In this document: in pieces, positions 55,466 to 64,000 of the stretch
How the letters are laid out: each line of letters starts with the position of its first letter
How positions within the stretch are numbered: the stretch's first letter is position 1
From: Acidobacteriota bacterium
GTDB lineage: Bacteria > Acidobacteriota > Terriglobia > Terriglobales > Acidobacteriaceae
Assembly: GCA_021779935.1 (NCBI GenBank)
Contig: JAJXZT010000048.1
Location: 62,001 to 126,000, forward strand
Direction: 5' to 3'
DNA length: 64,000 nucleotides
The notes under the pieces: generated by a model
Told to the model about the DNA's origin: nothing
The model's input: only the letters and a program-made list of their open reading frames with translations
The model's database searches: none
Translations under genes and position numbers: made by a program

Positions 55466-55495
55466 AAGATACTGAATGAATACTCATTCAGTCAA
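55466..55495 (-). promoter_or_regulatory. Promoter of the fadNAE operon
   Basis: On the reverse strand: -35 TTGACT (55495-55490), 18-base spacer, -10 TATCTT (55471-55466). The spacer is almost entirely the FadR-type palindrome. Confidence 0.75.
55473..55490. promoter_or_regulatory. FadR-type (TetR family) operator
   Basis: TGAATGAATACTCATTCA is an 18-bp palindrome and an exact fit to the Bacillus subtilis FadR box TGAATGAMTANTCATTCA. Lying between -35 and -10, it would let a TetR-family repressor block fadN transcription until acyl-CoA releases it. The regulator gene is not in the window. Confidence 0.85.
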
Positions 55496-55529
55496 TAGAT
55501 ATTTTTGCAAACTTTTGCACAGGAGTAAC

Positions 55530-56234
55530 TTAGGAGATCCAACGTGCAATGGTGAATGCAGCCCCCGCAGCCAGTCCGCCGATCACCATGGTCTGGAGGG
55601 CACCGCGAAGCGGATTTAACCCAGTGAAAAGTCCCTTGATGTATCCGAAAACACCAAGCGCCATCAAAGTGACAGCTACAGAGACGAACAGGGCCGAATG
55701 TGCCGACTGCATGGCGATGTAAGGCGAGAGCGGAATGAAACCGCCAGCCACGTAGGAGACTGCAATGGTGAGGGCGCTGCGGAGCGCCCGCTTGGGGTCG
55801 GGTTGTTCCAGGCCGAGCTCGAAGCGCATCATGAAGTCCACCCAATCCTTGGGGCGCTTGCGCAGGGCATCGACGATCGGCATGCTTTCTTCCGAAGTGA
55901 GGCCGTAGTTCTGGAACACCTCCAGGACTTCGTCCGCCTCTTCGTCGGGGATCTCGCGAACCTCGCGAACTTCGCGGTCGTATTCCTTCACGTAGTGCTC
56001 GGAATCGCTCTTGGCGGCGAGGTAGCCGCCGAGTCCCATGGCGATGGAACCGGCAGCGATCTCGGCCAGGCCGGCGATGACGATGACTGAAGTGCTGTGC
56101 AGCATTTCAGCGGCACCGGCCAGTCCAGCGGCCAGGGCGAAGGGAACAGTGAGGCCATCGGACATGCCAATGACGATGTCGCGAACGACCTCTCCGGCAG
56201 TGAAATGCTTTTCAGTGTGCGGGGTGGCTGGCAT
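55530..56234 (-). CDS. VIT1/CCC1-family metal transporter
   Basis: A 234-residue membrane protein of the vacuolar iron transporter family, which export Fe2+ or Mn2+ from the cytoplasm. The N-terminal region has VVRDIVIGMSDGLTVPFALAAGL, the signature first helix, and AGSIAMGLGGYLAAKSDSEHYVKE leading into the charged metal-binding domain (EEADEVLEVFQNYGL, DWVDFMMRFELGLEQPDP). Five membrane segments can be counted. AAGGA precedes the ATG. The ninth base downstream of it starts a reverse-strand NUDIX gene upstream, so the two may share a transcript. Confidence 0.9.
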   Translation of the reverse strand: MPATPHTEKHFTAGEVVRDIVIGMSDGLTVPFALAAGLAGAAEMLHSTSVIVIAGLAEIAAGSIAMGLGGYLAAKSDSEHYVKEYDREVREVREIPDEEADEVLEVFQNYGLTSEESMPIVDALRKRPKDWVDFMMRFELGLEQPDPKRALRSALTIAVSYVAGGFIPLSPYIAMQSAHSALFVSVAVTLMALGVFGYIKGLFTGLNPLRGALQTMVIGGLAAGAAFTIARWIS

Positions 56235-56243
56235 GAGAATCCT

Positions 56244-56813
56244 TCATCCGTGATGTGGTGTGTCCGCGAGCCCGGGATGGGAGCGAACGTATTGCTGTGC
56301 GATTTGGATAGCCTGGCGCTCGCCCTTGTAGGTGAGCTTCTTGTGGGCCGTTTCAAGGGGAACCCAGAGGGCCCGGCGGACTTCGACACGCATCTCCGGC
56401 GAAATGTGACCGAGACGGCCGGAGAGGTAGCGGAAAAGATAGAAGGTGACGACCTTCGACACGCGCTCGCGGCCTCCCCAAGAACGCACATAAAAGTAAC
56501 GGATGGAGGTGAGGCGTGTGATGCGCTCGCCGCGCAGGCCGGTCTCCTCCCAAACTTCGCGCTCGGCGCTTTGCTGGGGAGTTTCGCCTTCATCCACACC
56601 GCCCTTGGGCAGGGCAAAGACCGTGCCATCAGGACGGGAACGGGCGCGCCGAGTGACGCTATCGGCATTGATGGTGTTGGGCTCGATGATGGCGACATGC
56701 CACTTGCCACGAAGCATGCGGATGACGATGCCGCCTGCAGATGTCTCGCGTACGGTTTTGCCAGCAGTGGTCAACAAGCAGTCCGGAAGTGATATGAACG
56801 ACGAGAGATCCAT
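56244..56813 (-). CDS. NUDIX hydrolase
   Basis: A 189-residue NUDIX hydrolase. The box GGVDEGETPQQSAEREVWEETGL matches GX5EX7REUXEEXGU and binds the metal. The N-terminal ETSAGGIVIRMLRGKWHVAIIEP and LPKGG suggest the DIPP/Ap4A or RNA-pyrophosphohydrolase-like branch; the substrate is not readable. The ATG at 56813 was preferred to an in-frame TTG at 56825. Nine bases separate it from the VIT1 gene downstream. It is divergent from the deacetylase gene. Confidence 0.88.
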   Translation of the reverse strand: MDLSSFISLPDCLLTTAGKTVRETSAGGIVIRMLRGKWHVAIIEPNTINADSVTRRARSRPDGTVFALPKGGVDEGETPQQSAEREVWEETGLRGERITRLTSIRYFYVRSWGGRERVSKVVTFYLFRYLSGRLGHISPEMRVEVRRALWVPLETAHKKLTYKGERQAIQIAQQYVRSHPGLADTPHHG

Positions 56814-56920
56814 GTTCGCAAACAAGGAGCACCGCTGGCAATGAGAATGCGCTGGTAGCTATGTATTCTCCGGGAAGGGCGAATGCTTCGTGCAGGGTCA
56901 AAATTGCTAGACTGAGACAA

Positions 56921-57823
56921 ATGCGGCGAAGGCTCTTCTATACGGATCATCATGAAATCGTGCTTCCAGCGGGACACAAGTTTCCGATGCGCAAGTACCG
57001 GCTCGTGCGCGAACTGCTCGCGACGGATGGCGCATATGACTTTGAACCCGCGCCACTGGCCGCACGGGAAGCGATAGAGACTGTCCACGACACAGAGTAT
57101 GTGACGCGCTTTCTGGATGGGTCGCTGGATTCGCAAGCGATGCGGCGGATAGGGTTTCCATGGTCGGAGCAGCTTGTGGTGCGCACGCTGGCGAGCGTGG
57201 GTGGAACCCTGGCGGCAACCGAGGATGCGATCACAAGAGGGTTCGGAGGCACGCTGGCGGGTGGCACGCATCATGCGTTTCGCGCGGAGGGTTCGGGGTA
57301 CTGCATCTTCAACGACATTGCGATAGCAGTGGAGTGGGCCCGCCGGGAGAAAGGACTGAAGCGCATCGCGGTGGTGGATTGCGATGTCCACCAAGGTGAC
57401 GGGACGGCGCAGATCTTTCAATTGGACGACGATGTCTTCACGCTTTCGCTGCACGGACGAAAGAACTTTCCTTTTCGCAAACAGCAGAGCCGGCTGGACA
57501 TTGAACTGGAAGACCAGACTGGTGACGAGGAATATCTAAAGGTACTAGAGCTGGCGTTGGGAGAAGTGGAAGAGTTTGCACCCAAGATTGTGTTTTATCA
57601 ATCAGGTGTGGACGCGTTGGAGTGTGATGTCCTGGGGAGGCTTTCGCTGACGCACGACGGTCTGAAGGCACGCGACCGGCTTGTAGCGGAGTTGTGCCGG
57701 AAGATGCGTGTGCCGCTGGTGATCACGATGGGTGGTGGGTACGGGAATCCGATTGAGCAGACTGCACTAGCACATGCAAATACGTTTCGCGCGGTGCTGG
57801 AGATATTTGGAGTGGATGTATAA
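56921..57823 (+). CDS. Histone deacetylase-family (HDAC/AcuC-like) amidohydrolase
   Basis: A 300-residue zinc-dependent deacetylase. GGTHHAF supplies the paired His, VVDCDVHQGDGTAQIF the zinc ligands Asp and His, and ITMGGGYGNP the C-terminal glycine loop; the N-terminal FYTDHHEIVLPAGHKFPMRKY is typical of bacterial members. Substrates may be acetylated amines or proteins. A TAGACT box (56907-56912) lies eight bases before the ATG with no ribosome site, suggesting a leaderless message. The in-frame ATG at 56861 was not used because the family starts near MRRRLFYT. Confidence 0.9.
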   Translation: MRRRLFYTDHHEIVLPAGHKFPMRKYRLVRELLATDGAYDFEPAPLAAREAIETVHDTEYVTRFLDGSLDSQAMRRIGFPWSEQLVVRTLASVGGTLAATEDAITRGFGGTLAGGTHHAFRAEGSGYCIFNDIAIAVEWARREKGLKRIAVVDCDVHQGDGTAQIFQLDDDVFTLSLHGRKNFPFRKQQSRLDIELEDQTGDEEYLKVLELALGEVEEFAPKIVFYQSGVDALECDVLGRLSLTHDGLKARDRLVAELCRKMRVPLVITMGGGYGNPIEQTALAHANTFRAVLEIFGVDV

Positions 57824-57900
57824 ATTTTCGAAATTCGCTGTAGCGATTGGAAGCATCTCGACATCGTATGAATTAGAGCAATGTGGGGCGAGGTGAAAAC

Positions 57901-58839
57901 GTGAGCGAGTTCGGCAAGATCGTCCGATCGGTTCAGGCCTTCTCTCGTCACTTGTCGCGAGCGCCTAAATCCGAAGAAAAATCTATGTCCCCAAAACGGC
58001 CCACGCTGGGAGTGGCGCTGGGCGGCGGATTTGCGCGCGGCATCGCGCATATAGGGCTGCTGAAAGTCCTGGAGGAAGAAAACATTCCGGTGGACTACGT
58101 CGGCGGGACGAGCGTTGGATCTCTGATTGGTGCGGTGTATTGCAGCGGACTTTCCGCGAACGAGATGAAGGAAATTGCGTCGCAGGTCCGGTTTCGCACG
58201 TTCGCCCGCTGGACGCTCTCGCGCTATGGATTCTTTAGCAATGACCGCATGGAGCAATGGCTGGCGCAATATCTGCATTGCTCGAAATTTGAAGATCTGA
58301 AGATTCCGTTGGCGGTGGTGGCGACGGATTTCAAAACCGGCGAGCCAGTGGTATTTCGTAGCGGCAGCATCGCTGATGCCGTGCGTGCGAGTTGTGCGTA
58401 CCCGGGAATGTTTCAACCGGTTGAAGCCGACGGACGGATGCTGGTGGACGGAATGCTGAGTTACGCAGTGCCGACGACGCCACTCAAGCAGATGGGCGCG
58501 GACCGGGTGCTCGGTGTCTACCTGAGCGCGCATTGGGTGCAGATGCGCGGGCCACGGAGTCCGTTCGACGTTATCGGGCAGTGTTTTTCCATTGCGCAGG
58601 ATCGCATGAGCAACGAGTGGAAGAGGGACGCCGACCTGATCGTGGAGCCGAATGTAGAGGGATTCTCCTACGATGCATTCGAGCGGACAACCGAGTTAAT
58701 TCATGCCGGCGAGGAGGCGATGCGAGCGGCACTGCCAACGGTGAAGAAGTGGCTGGGAAAGACCGAGCCTGCCGGAAAACCAAAGCTTAGCCGCAAAACT
58801 GGCCCCGAAGCCGAGCCACAAGGAATTGTGCCTTCATAA
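57901..58839 (+). CDS. Patatin-like phospholipase (RssA family)
   Basis: A 312-residue cytoplasmic serine acyl hydrolase. The oxyanion loop is GGGFARGIAHIG, the nucleophile elbow GTSVGS puts Ser after GT, and the dyad Asp is in LVDGML. The N-terminal 30 residues are a variable basic extension. It hydrolyses acyl esters, probably phospholipids. The GTG at 57901 follows GAGGTG by five bases; a GTG at 57883 is also open. It lies 77 bases after the deacetylase and is convergent with the MFS gene, 35 bases between the stops. Confidence 0.88.
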   Translation: MSEFGKIVRSVQAFSRHLSRAPKSEEKSMSPKRPTLGVALGGGFARGIAHIGLLKVLEEENIPVDYVGGTSVGSLIGAVYCSGLSANEMKEIASQVRFRTFARWTLSRYGFFSNDRMEQWLAQYLHCSKFEDLKIPLAVVATDFKTGEPVVFRSGSIADAVRASCAYPGMFQPVEADGRMLVDGMLSYAVPTTPLKQMGADRVLGVYLSAHWVQMRGPRSPFDVIGQCFSIAQDRMSNEWKRDADLIVEPNVEGFSYDAFERTTELIHAGEEAMRAALPTVKKWLGKTEPAGKPKLSRKTGPEAEPQGIVPS

Positions 58840-58874
58840 ACGCCGCAGAGTGTGCGGTCTCTCCCGTAGGGCAA

Positions 58875-60293
58875 TCAGTCAGAGCAACGCAACGCCGGTT
58901 GCGTGGAATACAGATAGAGAGAGATGACCAGCGCAATCGCCGATAGTGAGGCGATGGTGATGGGAGCTCCGAAGAAACTGGCGAGCGCGCCTGCGAGAAG
59001 GCTTCCGATGGGCGCGAAACCGAGGAATGCGGTGGCGTAGATGCTCATGACGCGTCCGCGCATCTCGTCGGCGGAAAGATGCTGCAACATGGAGTTGACG
59101 GTGGCGACCATGAGAATCATCCAGTAACCGGCGGCCGCAAGCAGCAGTCCGGAGAGCCAGAAGTTGCGCGAAAAGCTGAACAGTATGACGAAGATATAAA
59201 AGGCCACGGCTGAGCGGACAACGAAACGTCCGCGGCAGCGGATCTTCCGGATATAGGCGATGGTGGCGGCGCCAAAGAACGAACCAATGCCGGAGAAGGC
59301 CATAAGAATTCCAAAGCCGCGCTCGCCGGTGTGAAGAATGTCCTTGGCGAAGAGTGGAATGAAATTGACGAACGGAAGCGCCAGCGTGCTGGCGAGGCCG
59401 GTGAGAGCGATCAGCAGCAGCATTTCGCGTTGGTCAAAGAGATAACGGAAGCCCTCCGAGATAGTCTCCCAGACAGTGTTGTTGTCCTCACCCGCATAGA
59501 CAGGCGGATAGGTGATCTGCATCAACGCGATCAGAACGGCCACGAAGCTGATGGCGTTGAGGAGGAAATTGCCGGAGATTCCGACCCAGGCCATGGCGAA
59601 TCCGCCAAGAGTGGGGCCGATGACTCGCGACATATTGAATTGTGCGGAGTTGAGCGCGATGGCGTTGTTGAGGTCTTCGCGGGGAACGAGTTCCGGCACC
59701 ATTGCCTGGTAACTCGGAGTGTTCAGCGACATGGCGAGGCCGTTGGCGAAGGCCAGCAGCACGATGAGCGGAACATTGATGTGACCGGAGGCGGTGAATC
59801 CCCAGAGAACAAACGCGAGCACCATCATTGAACTCTGGGTCCATATCATCAGCTTGCGCTTGTCGAAACGATCTGCAATGACTCCGCCGAACAACGCAAA
59901 TACAAGCATCGGGGCACTGGCGGCGAAACCGACGACGCCCAGCCAGAACGCCGGGTTGTGGGGAATGAGCAACAATACCAGCCACCCTTGTGCCACATTC
60001 TGCATCCAGGTGCCGATGTTCGAGAGAAAGTTGCCGAACCAGAAAAGGCGAAAGTCGCGGTGCCGCAGCGCACGGATCATGCGAGGCATGCCGACGGAGG
60101 CGGGCGCAATCTGAGGAGCAATCGACTGTTCAGCGGCGATACCCTGCAGGGCGCGAGTGTCTGCGTCGCCGGGAGCATAGTCTCTCGGAGAGTAAAGATC
60201 TGCCGGCTTCTCCGTGGGCGGATCTGGGGAGTGAGCGTTATCCAATGGTTGCCGGACAAGCACCAAACGTGACGTTCGCTTGCCGGTAGCCAT
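58875..60293 (-). CDS. MFS exporter (DHA3/enterobactin exporter-like)
   Basis: A 472-residue membrane protein. After about 80 polar residues rich in Pro and Asp come roughly 12 hydrophobic segments. RHRDFRLFWFGNFLSNIGTWMQNVAQGWLV is the typical opening of the MFS_3/DHA3 branch, GGVIADRFDKRKLMI is the loop 2-3 motif, and RGRVMSIYATAFLGFAPIGSLLAG is the second-half equivalent. Substrates are unknown. AAGGA lies upstream of the ATG at 60293. It is divergent from the M28 peptidase gene, sharing a 58-base promoter region. Confidence 0.88.
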   Translation of the reverse strand: MATGKRTSRLVLVRQPLDNAHSPDPPTEKPADLYSPRDYAPGDADTRALQGIAAEQSIAPQIAPASVGMPRMIRALRHRDFRLFWFGNFLSNIGTWMQNVAQGWLVLLLIPHNPAFWLGVVGFAASAPMLVFALFGGVIADRFDKRKLMIWTQSSMMVLAFVLWGFTASGHINVPLIVLLAFANGLAMSLNTPSYQAMVPELVPREDLNNAIALNSAQFNMSRVIGPTLGGFAMAWVGISGNFLLNAISFVAVLIALMQITYPPVYAGEDNNTVWETISEGFRYLFDQREMLLLIALTGLASTLALPFVNFIPLFAKDILHTGERGFGILMAFSGIGSFFGAATIAYIRKIRCRGRFVVRSAVAFYIFVILFSFSRNFWLSGLLLAAAGYWMILMVATVNSMLQHLSADEMRGRVMSIYATAFLGFAPIGSLLAGALASFFGAPITIASLSAIALVISLYLYSTQPALRCSD

Positions 60294-60351
60294 AGTGTAT
60301 CCTTTTGTCCTCAAAATTTGCTCCAGACTTTGCGGAGCTTTCGGAGAGTAC

Positions 60352-62481
60352 ATGATTCGCAAACTTGGTTTTGTTCTCCTTGGAATCTTCCTGTCGATTA
60401 CGGCATTCAGCCAGACGACACAGTCCGGGAATTCCACGGACGAAGCGATTCGCGGTTTTCGCAATGCTGCCGTGGAACACCAACTGGAACAGAAGTTCAT
60501 GCAGGTTCCAAACGCAAAACTGGCGGGAGAGCACCTGAAGATCCTCACGGCGGTGCCTCACATCGCAGGTTCTCCCGCGGACTACAAGACGGCGCAATAC
60601 GTGGCGGAAAAGTTTCGCGAGGCTGGACTGGATACGCGCATCGACGAGTACAAGGTCTGGATCAACTATCCGAAAGACATACGCGTCGAGTTGATGACGC
60701 CGAGCGGACCCAAGCTGCTGGGACCGACGAGAGAACACGTTCCGGGCGACCCGTATGACAACGATCCCGGCGTGGTTACACCCTACACCGGAGGCGCTGC
60801 GTCTGGCGACGTGACGGCTGATGTTGTGTATGCGAATTACGGGCGTCCAGAGGACTTCAAGAAGCTGAAGGAGATGGGCATCAGCGTGAAGGGCAAGATC
60901 GTGCTGGTGCGTTACGGGCAGAATTTCCGCGGAGTGAAGGCGTTCATCGCGCAACAGGAAGGAGCAGCCGGAGTTATTATCTACTCCGATCCGATGGATG
61001 ACGGCTACTTCAAGGGAGATGCATATCCGAAGGGACCATGGCGTCCGGCAACCGGAGTACAGCGCGGTTCGATTGAATATATGTTCGAGTATCCGGGTGA
61101 TCCGACGACGCCCGGCGTTGCTTCCACGATGAACCTGCCGGACTCGGAGCGCATTTCTCCGGACAAGGCCGCGAACCTGGGGCGTATTCCGGTGACGCCG
61201 CTTTCGTATCACGACGCAACGCCAATCCTGGAAAGCCTCGGCGGGCCTGAGACTCCGCGTGAGTGGCAGGGGGCGTTACCGTTCACATATCACGTCGGTC
61301 CCGGACCGATGAAGGTTCATCTGCGGGCAATTCAGGATTACAAATTCGTGACGCTGTGGGACGTGATCGGAACCGTGCGCGGTACGGAGCATCCCAATCA
61401 ACTAGTGATTGCGGGCAACCATCGCGATGCATGGGTCTTTGGCGCGGTGGATCCGAACAGCGGAACGGCGGCAATGCTGGAGACGGTACACGGCGTTGGC
61501 AACCTGCTGAAATCGGGCTGGAAACCGAAACGGACGATCATGTTTGCGAGCTGGGATGGCGAAGAAGAAGGATTAATCGGCTCAACGGAATTCGCCGAGC
61601 AATATGCCACTGAACTGAAAAAGGCAGTTGCGTATTTCAACATGGACGTGGGAGTCGCCGGGCCGAATTTTGGAGCGTCCGCAGTTCCGAGCCTGAAGCC
61701 GTTTATCCGCGACATTACAAAAGCCGTGCCGAGCCCGAAGGGCGGAACGGTTTACGACGCATGGAAGAGTGAGGGTGATCGAAGACAGAAGTCGCACGGT
61801 CACGAAGCAGCTGGAAAGTCGACGGATGTGTCGGTTGGAACCCTGGGCAGCGGATCGGATTACACGGCGTTCCTGCAGCATCTAGGCATTCCATCGACCG
61901 ATGTGAGCTCGGGCGGGCCGTATGGTGTGTACCACTCGGCATTCGACGACTACGCATGGTTCGTGGAGAATGCAGATCCGACGTTTGCTTACGAGCAGGA
62001 GATGGCGCGGATATTCGGGTTGGAAGTATTGCGCATGGCCCAAAGCGATGTGTTGCCACTGGACTACGCCTTGTATGGAAACACGATCCGCGGATACCTC
62101 GTGGATGCGCAGCGTCGAGTGGAGGAAGCACATTGGAGCACGAACATTGATTTTGGTCCGGCGATTGAAGCAGCGGACCGGTTTGCAGCGGCGGGCAAGG
62201 AACTGGATGCGGCCGAAAAGGAGCCTCCGGAGAAAGCAGCCAAGGTCAACCAGGCATTGATGGATGCGGAGAGAGCGCTGTTGACCAGCGGATTGCCGAA
62301 CCGTCCGTGGTTCAAGCACGCGATCTATGCACCGGGCGAGTACACAGGGTACGCAGCCGTTGTGATTCCCGGAGTGAATGAATCGATTGATCGGAATGAT
62401 CCGACGCAGACGGCAGCGCAGCTTGCGGAGGTTACCAAAGCCCTGAATCGCGCGGCAGAAACACTGGAGTCCGTGCGCTAA
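60352..62481 (+). CDS. M28-family peptidase, glutamate carboxypeptidase II-like
   Basis: A 709-residue exported metallopeptidase with the PSMA/transferrin-receptor domain order: signal peptide (1-20), protease-associated domain with VRYGQNFRGVKAFIAQQEGAAGVIIYSDP (about 170-205), then the catalytic domain with GNHRDAWVFGAVDPNSGTA (His and Asp zinc ligands), SWDGEEEGLIGS (general-base Glu and ligand), NMDVGV (Asp), and SAFDDY after HSAFDD (His), and a helical dimerisation domain at the end. It would trim C-terminal acidic residues from peptides outside the cytoplasm. GGAGAG lies five bases before the ATG. Confidence 0.9.
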   Translation: MIRKLGFVLLGIFLSITAFSQTTQSGNSTDEAIRGFRNAAVEHQLEQKFMQVPNAKLAGEHLKILTAVPHIAGSPADYKTAQYVAEKFREAGLDTRIDEYKVWINYPKDIRVELMTPSGPKLLGPTREHVPGDPYDNDPGVVTPYTGGAASGDVTADVVYANYGRPEDFKKLKEMGISVKGKIVLVRYGQNFRGVKAFIAQQEGAAGVIIYSDPMDDGYFKGDAYPKGPWRPATGVQRGSIEYMFEYPGDPTTPGVASTMNLPDSERISPDKAANLGRIPVTPLSYHDATPILESLGGPETPREWQGALPFTYHVGPGPMKVHLRAIQDYKFVTLWDVIGTVRGTEHPNQLVIAGNHRDAWVFGAVDPNSGTAAMLETVHGVGNLLKSGWKPKRTIMFASWDGEEEGLIGSTEFAEQYATELKKAVAYFNMDVGVAGPNFGASAVPSLKPFIRDITKAVPSPKGGTVYDAWKSEGDRRQKSHGHEAAGKSTDVSVGTLGSGSDYTAFLQHLGIPSTDVSSGGPYGVYHSAFDDYAWFVENADPTFAYEQEMARIFGLEVLRMAQSDVLPLDYALYGNTIRGYLVDAQRRVEEAHWSTNIDFGPAIEAADRFAAAGKELDAAEKEPPEKAAKVNQALMDAERALLTSGLPNRPWFKHAIYAPGEYTGYAAVVIPGVNESIDRNDPTQTAAQLAEVTKALNRAAETLESVR

Positions 62482-62561
62482 GGTGGTGAGAAGTACAGTC
62501 CCTGGGAGTGTACTTTTGCTGAATAGTCTGGCTGCGCGCGATGTGATAGAGTCCGGCAAGA

Positions 62562-62756
62562 ATGAACGTCCATTGGGAAACGCGCGTGGCCAGTCTTATG
62601 GCAGGTGGGGGAGCGATCTGGGTTGTGTACGCAGCAACAGAGCACTTCACGAACCTGGTCACTCTACTTTTGCCGCGTGGGCCGCTTGAGACATGCGCAA
62701 TCGGCATACTGATCTGGCTGCACGCGAAATGGCGGAACAGCGTACAACTCCGGTAG
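62562..62756 (+). CDS. Small membrane protein, hypothetical
   Basis: A 64-residue frame with two weak hydrophobic segments (ASLMAGGGAIWVVYAA and LLLPRGPLETCAIGILIWLH). No family is recognised. A TAGAGT box lies nine bases before the ATG without a ribosome site, the same layout as several other genes here. It sits between the M28 gene and a terminator. Plausible but unproven. Confidence 0.4.
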   Translation: MNVHWETRVASLMAGGGAIWVVYAATEHFTNLVTLLLPRGPLETCAIGILIWLHAKWRNSVQLR

Positions 62757-62797
62757 TGGAGAAACGCCGATAACCGCAGGATGTTTCAGAAATAACA

Positions 62798-62819
62798 AGG
62801 CCGCGAGGGTTCGCGGCCT
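62798..62819. terminator. Bidirectional terminator before thiC
   Basis: AGGCCGCGA (62798-62806) and TCGCGGCCT (62811-62819) with a GGGT loop, then GTTTTGTG forward and TGTTATTT on the reverse strand; it serves both convergent sides. Confidence 0.8.
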
Positions 62820-62841
62820 GTTTTGTGCCTAAAACTCAAAC

Positions 62842-64000
<1,159 letters not shown>

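Overview
The window is a high-GC (about 60%) chromosomal segment that reads like an Acidobacteriota genome of the Koribacter/Terriglobia type. This is inferred from the Oar-like TonB receptor tail, the GWxTD-domain protein, the DUF6515-like secreted protein, the word-like dispersed repeats and the overall protein wording. No rRNA, tRNA, CRISPR array, integrase or insertion sequence was seen.

Layout. (1) 1-345: end of a TonB-dependent outer-membrane receptor. (2) 412-6025: a five-gene lipid or ketide cluster (SDR, KAS III-like protein with a degenerate triad, membrane-anchored alpha/beta hydrolase, acyl-CoA/AMP ligase, SCP2-type thiolase) closed by a strong terminator. Its parts list resembles OleABCD but is not identical. 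(3) 6026-11744: an accessory zone with a structured leader, small secreted or Zn-ribbon proteins, a response regulator, a Tat-exported class A beta-lactamase and many dispersed repeats, one of them a palindrome read through inside the beta-lactamase gene. (4) 12090-31764: a dcw (division and cell wall) cluster with its promoter and a 10-bp-periodic MraZ operator: mraZ, rsmH, a 54-aa ORF, ftsL, ftsI, murE, murF, mraY, murD, a 3-TM protein, ftsW, murG, murC, a secreted protein, ftsQ, ftsA, a secreted protein, ftsZ. murB and ddl are absent from it. (5) 32265-40573: a second transpeptidase with an Arg/Lys-rich linker, a MacA-like adaptor and a LolD/MacB-type ATPase without a permease, a GWxTD protein and an outer-membrane barrel protein. 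(6) 40586-46429: a 55-aa Cys-rich protein, the glycine cleavage operon gcvT-gcvH-gcvPA-gcvPB, a DUF2911 protein and an FmdB-type zinc ribbon. (7) 46600-49222: a molybdenum hydroxylase pair whose large subunit is broken by an in-frame stop. (8) 49631-55500: a fadN-fadA-fadE beta-oxidation operon with a perfect Bacillus-type FadR operator lying between the -35 and -10 boxes. (9) 55530-64000: VIT1/CCC1 metal transporter, NUDIX hydrolase, HDAC-family deacetylase, patatin-like lipase, MFS exporter, PSMA-like M28 peptidase, and thiC running off the right edge.

The clearest leads are the fadNAE/FadR arrangement shared with Bacillus, the Ole-like cluster with an atypical KAS III, the unlisted small ORFs and accessory proteins embedded in the dcw operon, and the nonsense codon in the Mo-hydroxylase. 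All calls are by reading; no database search was run.
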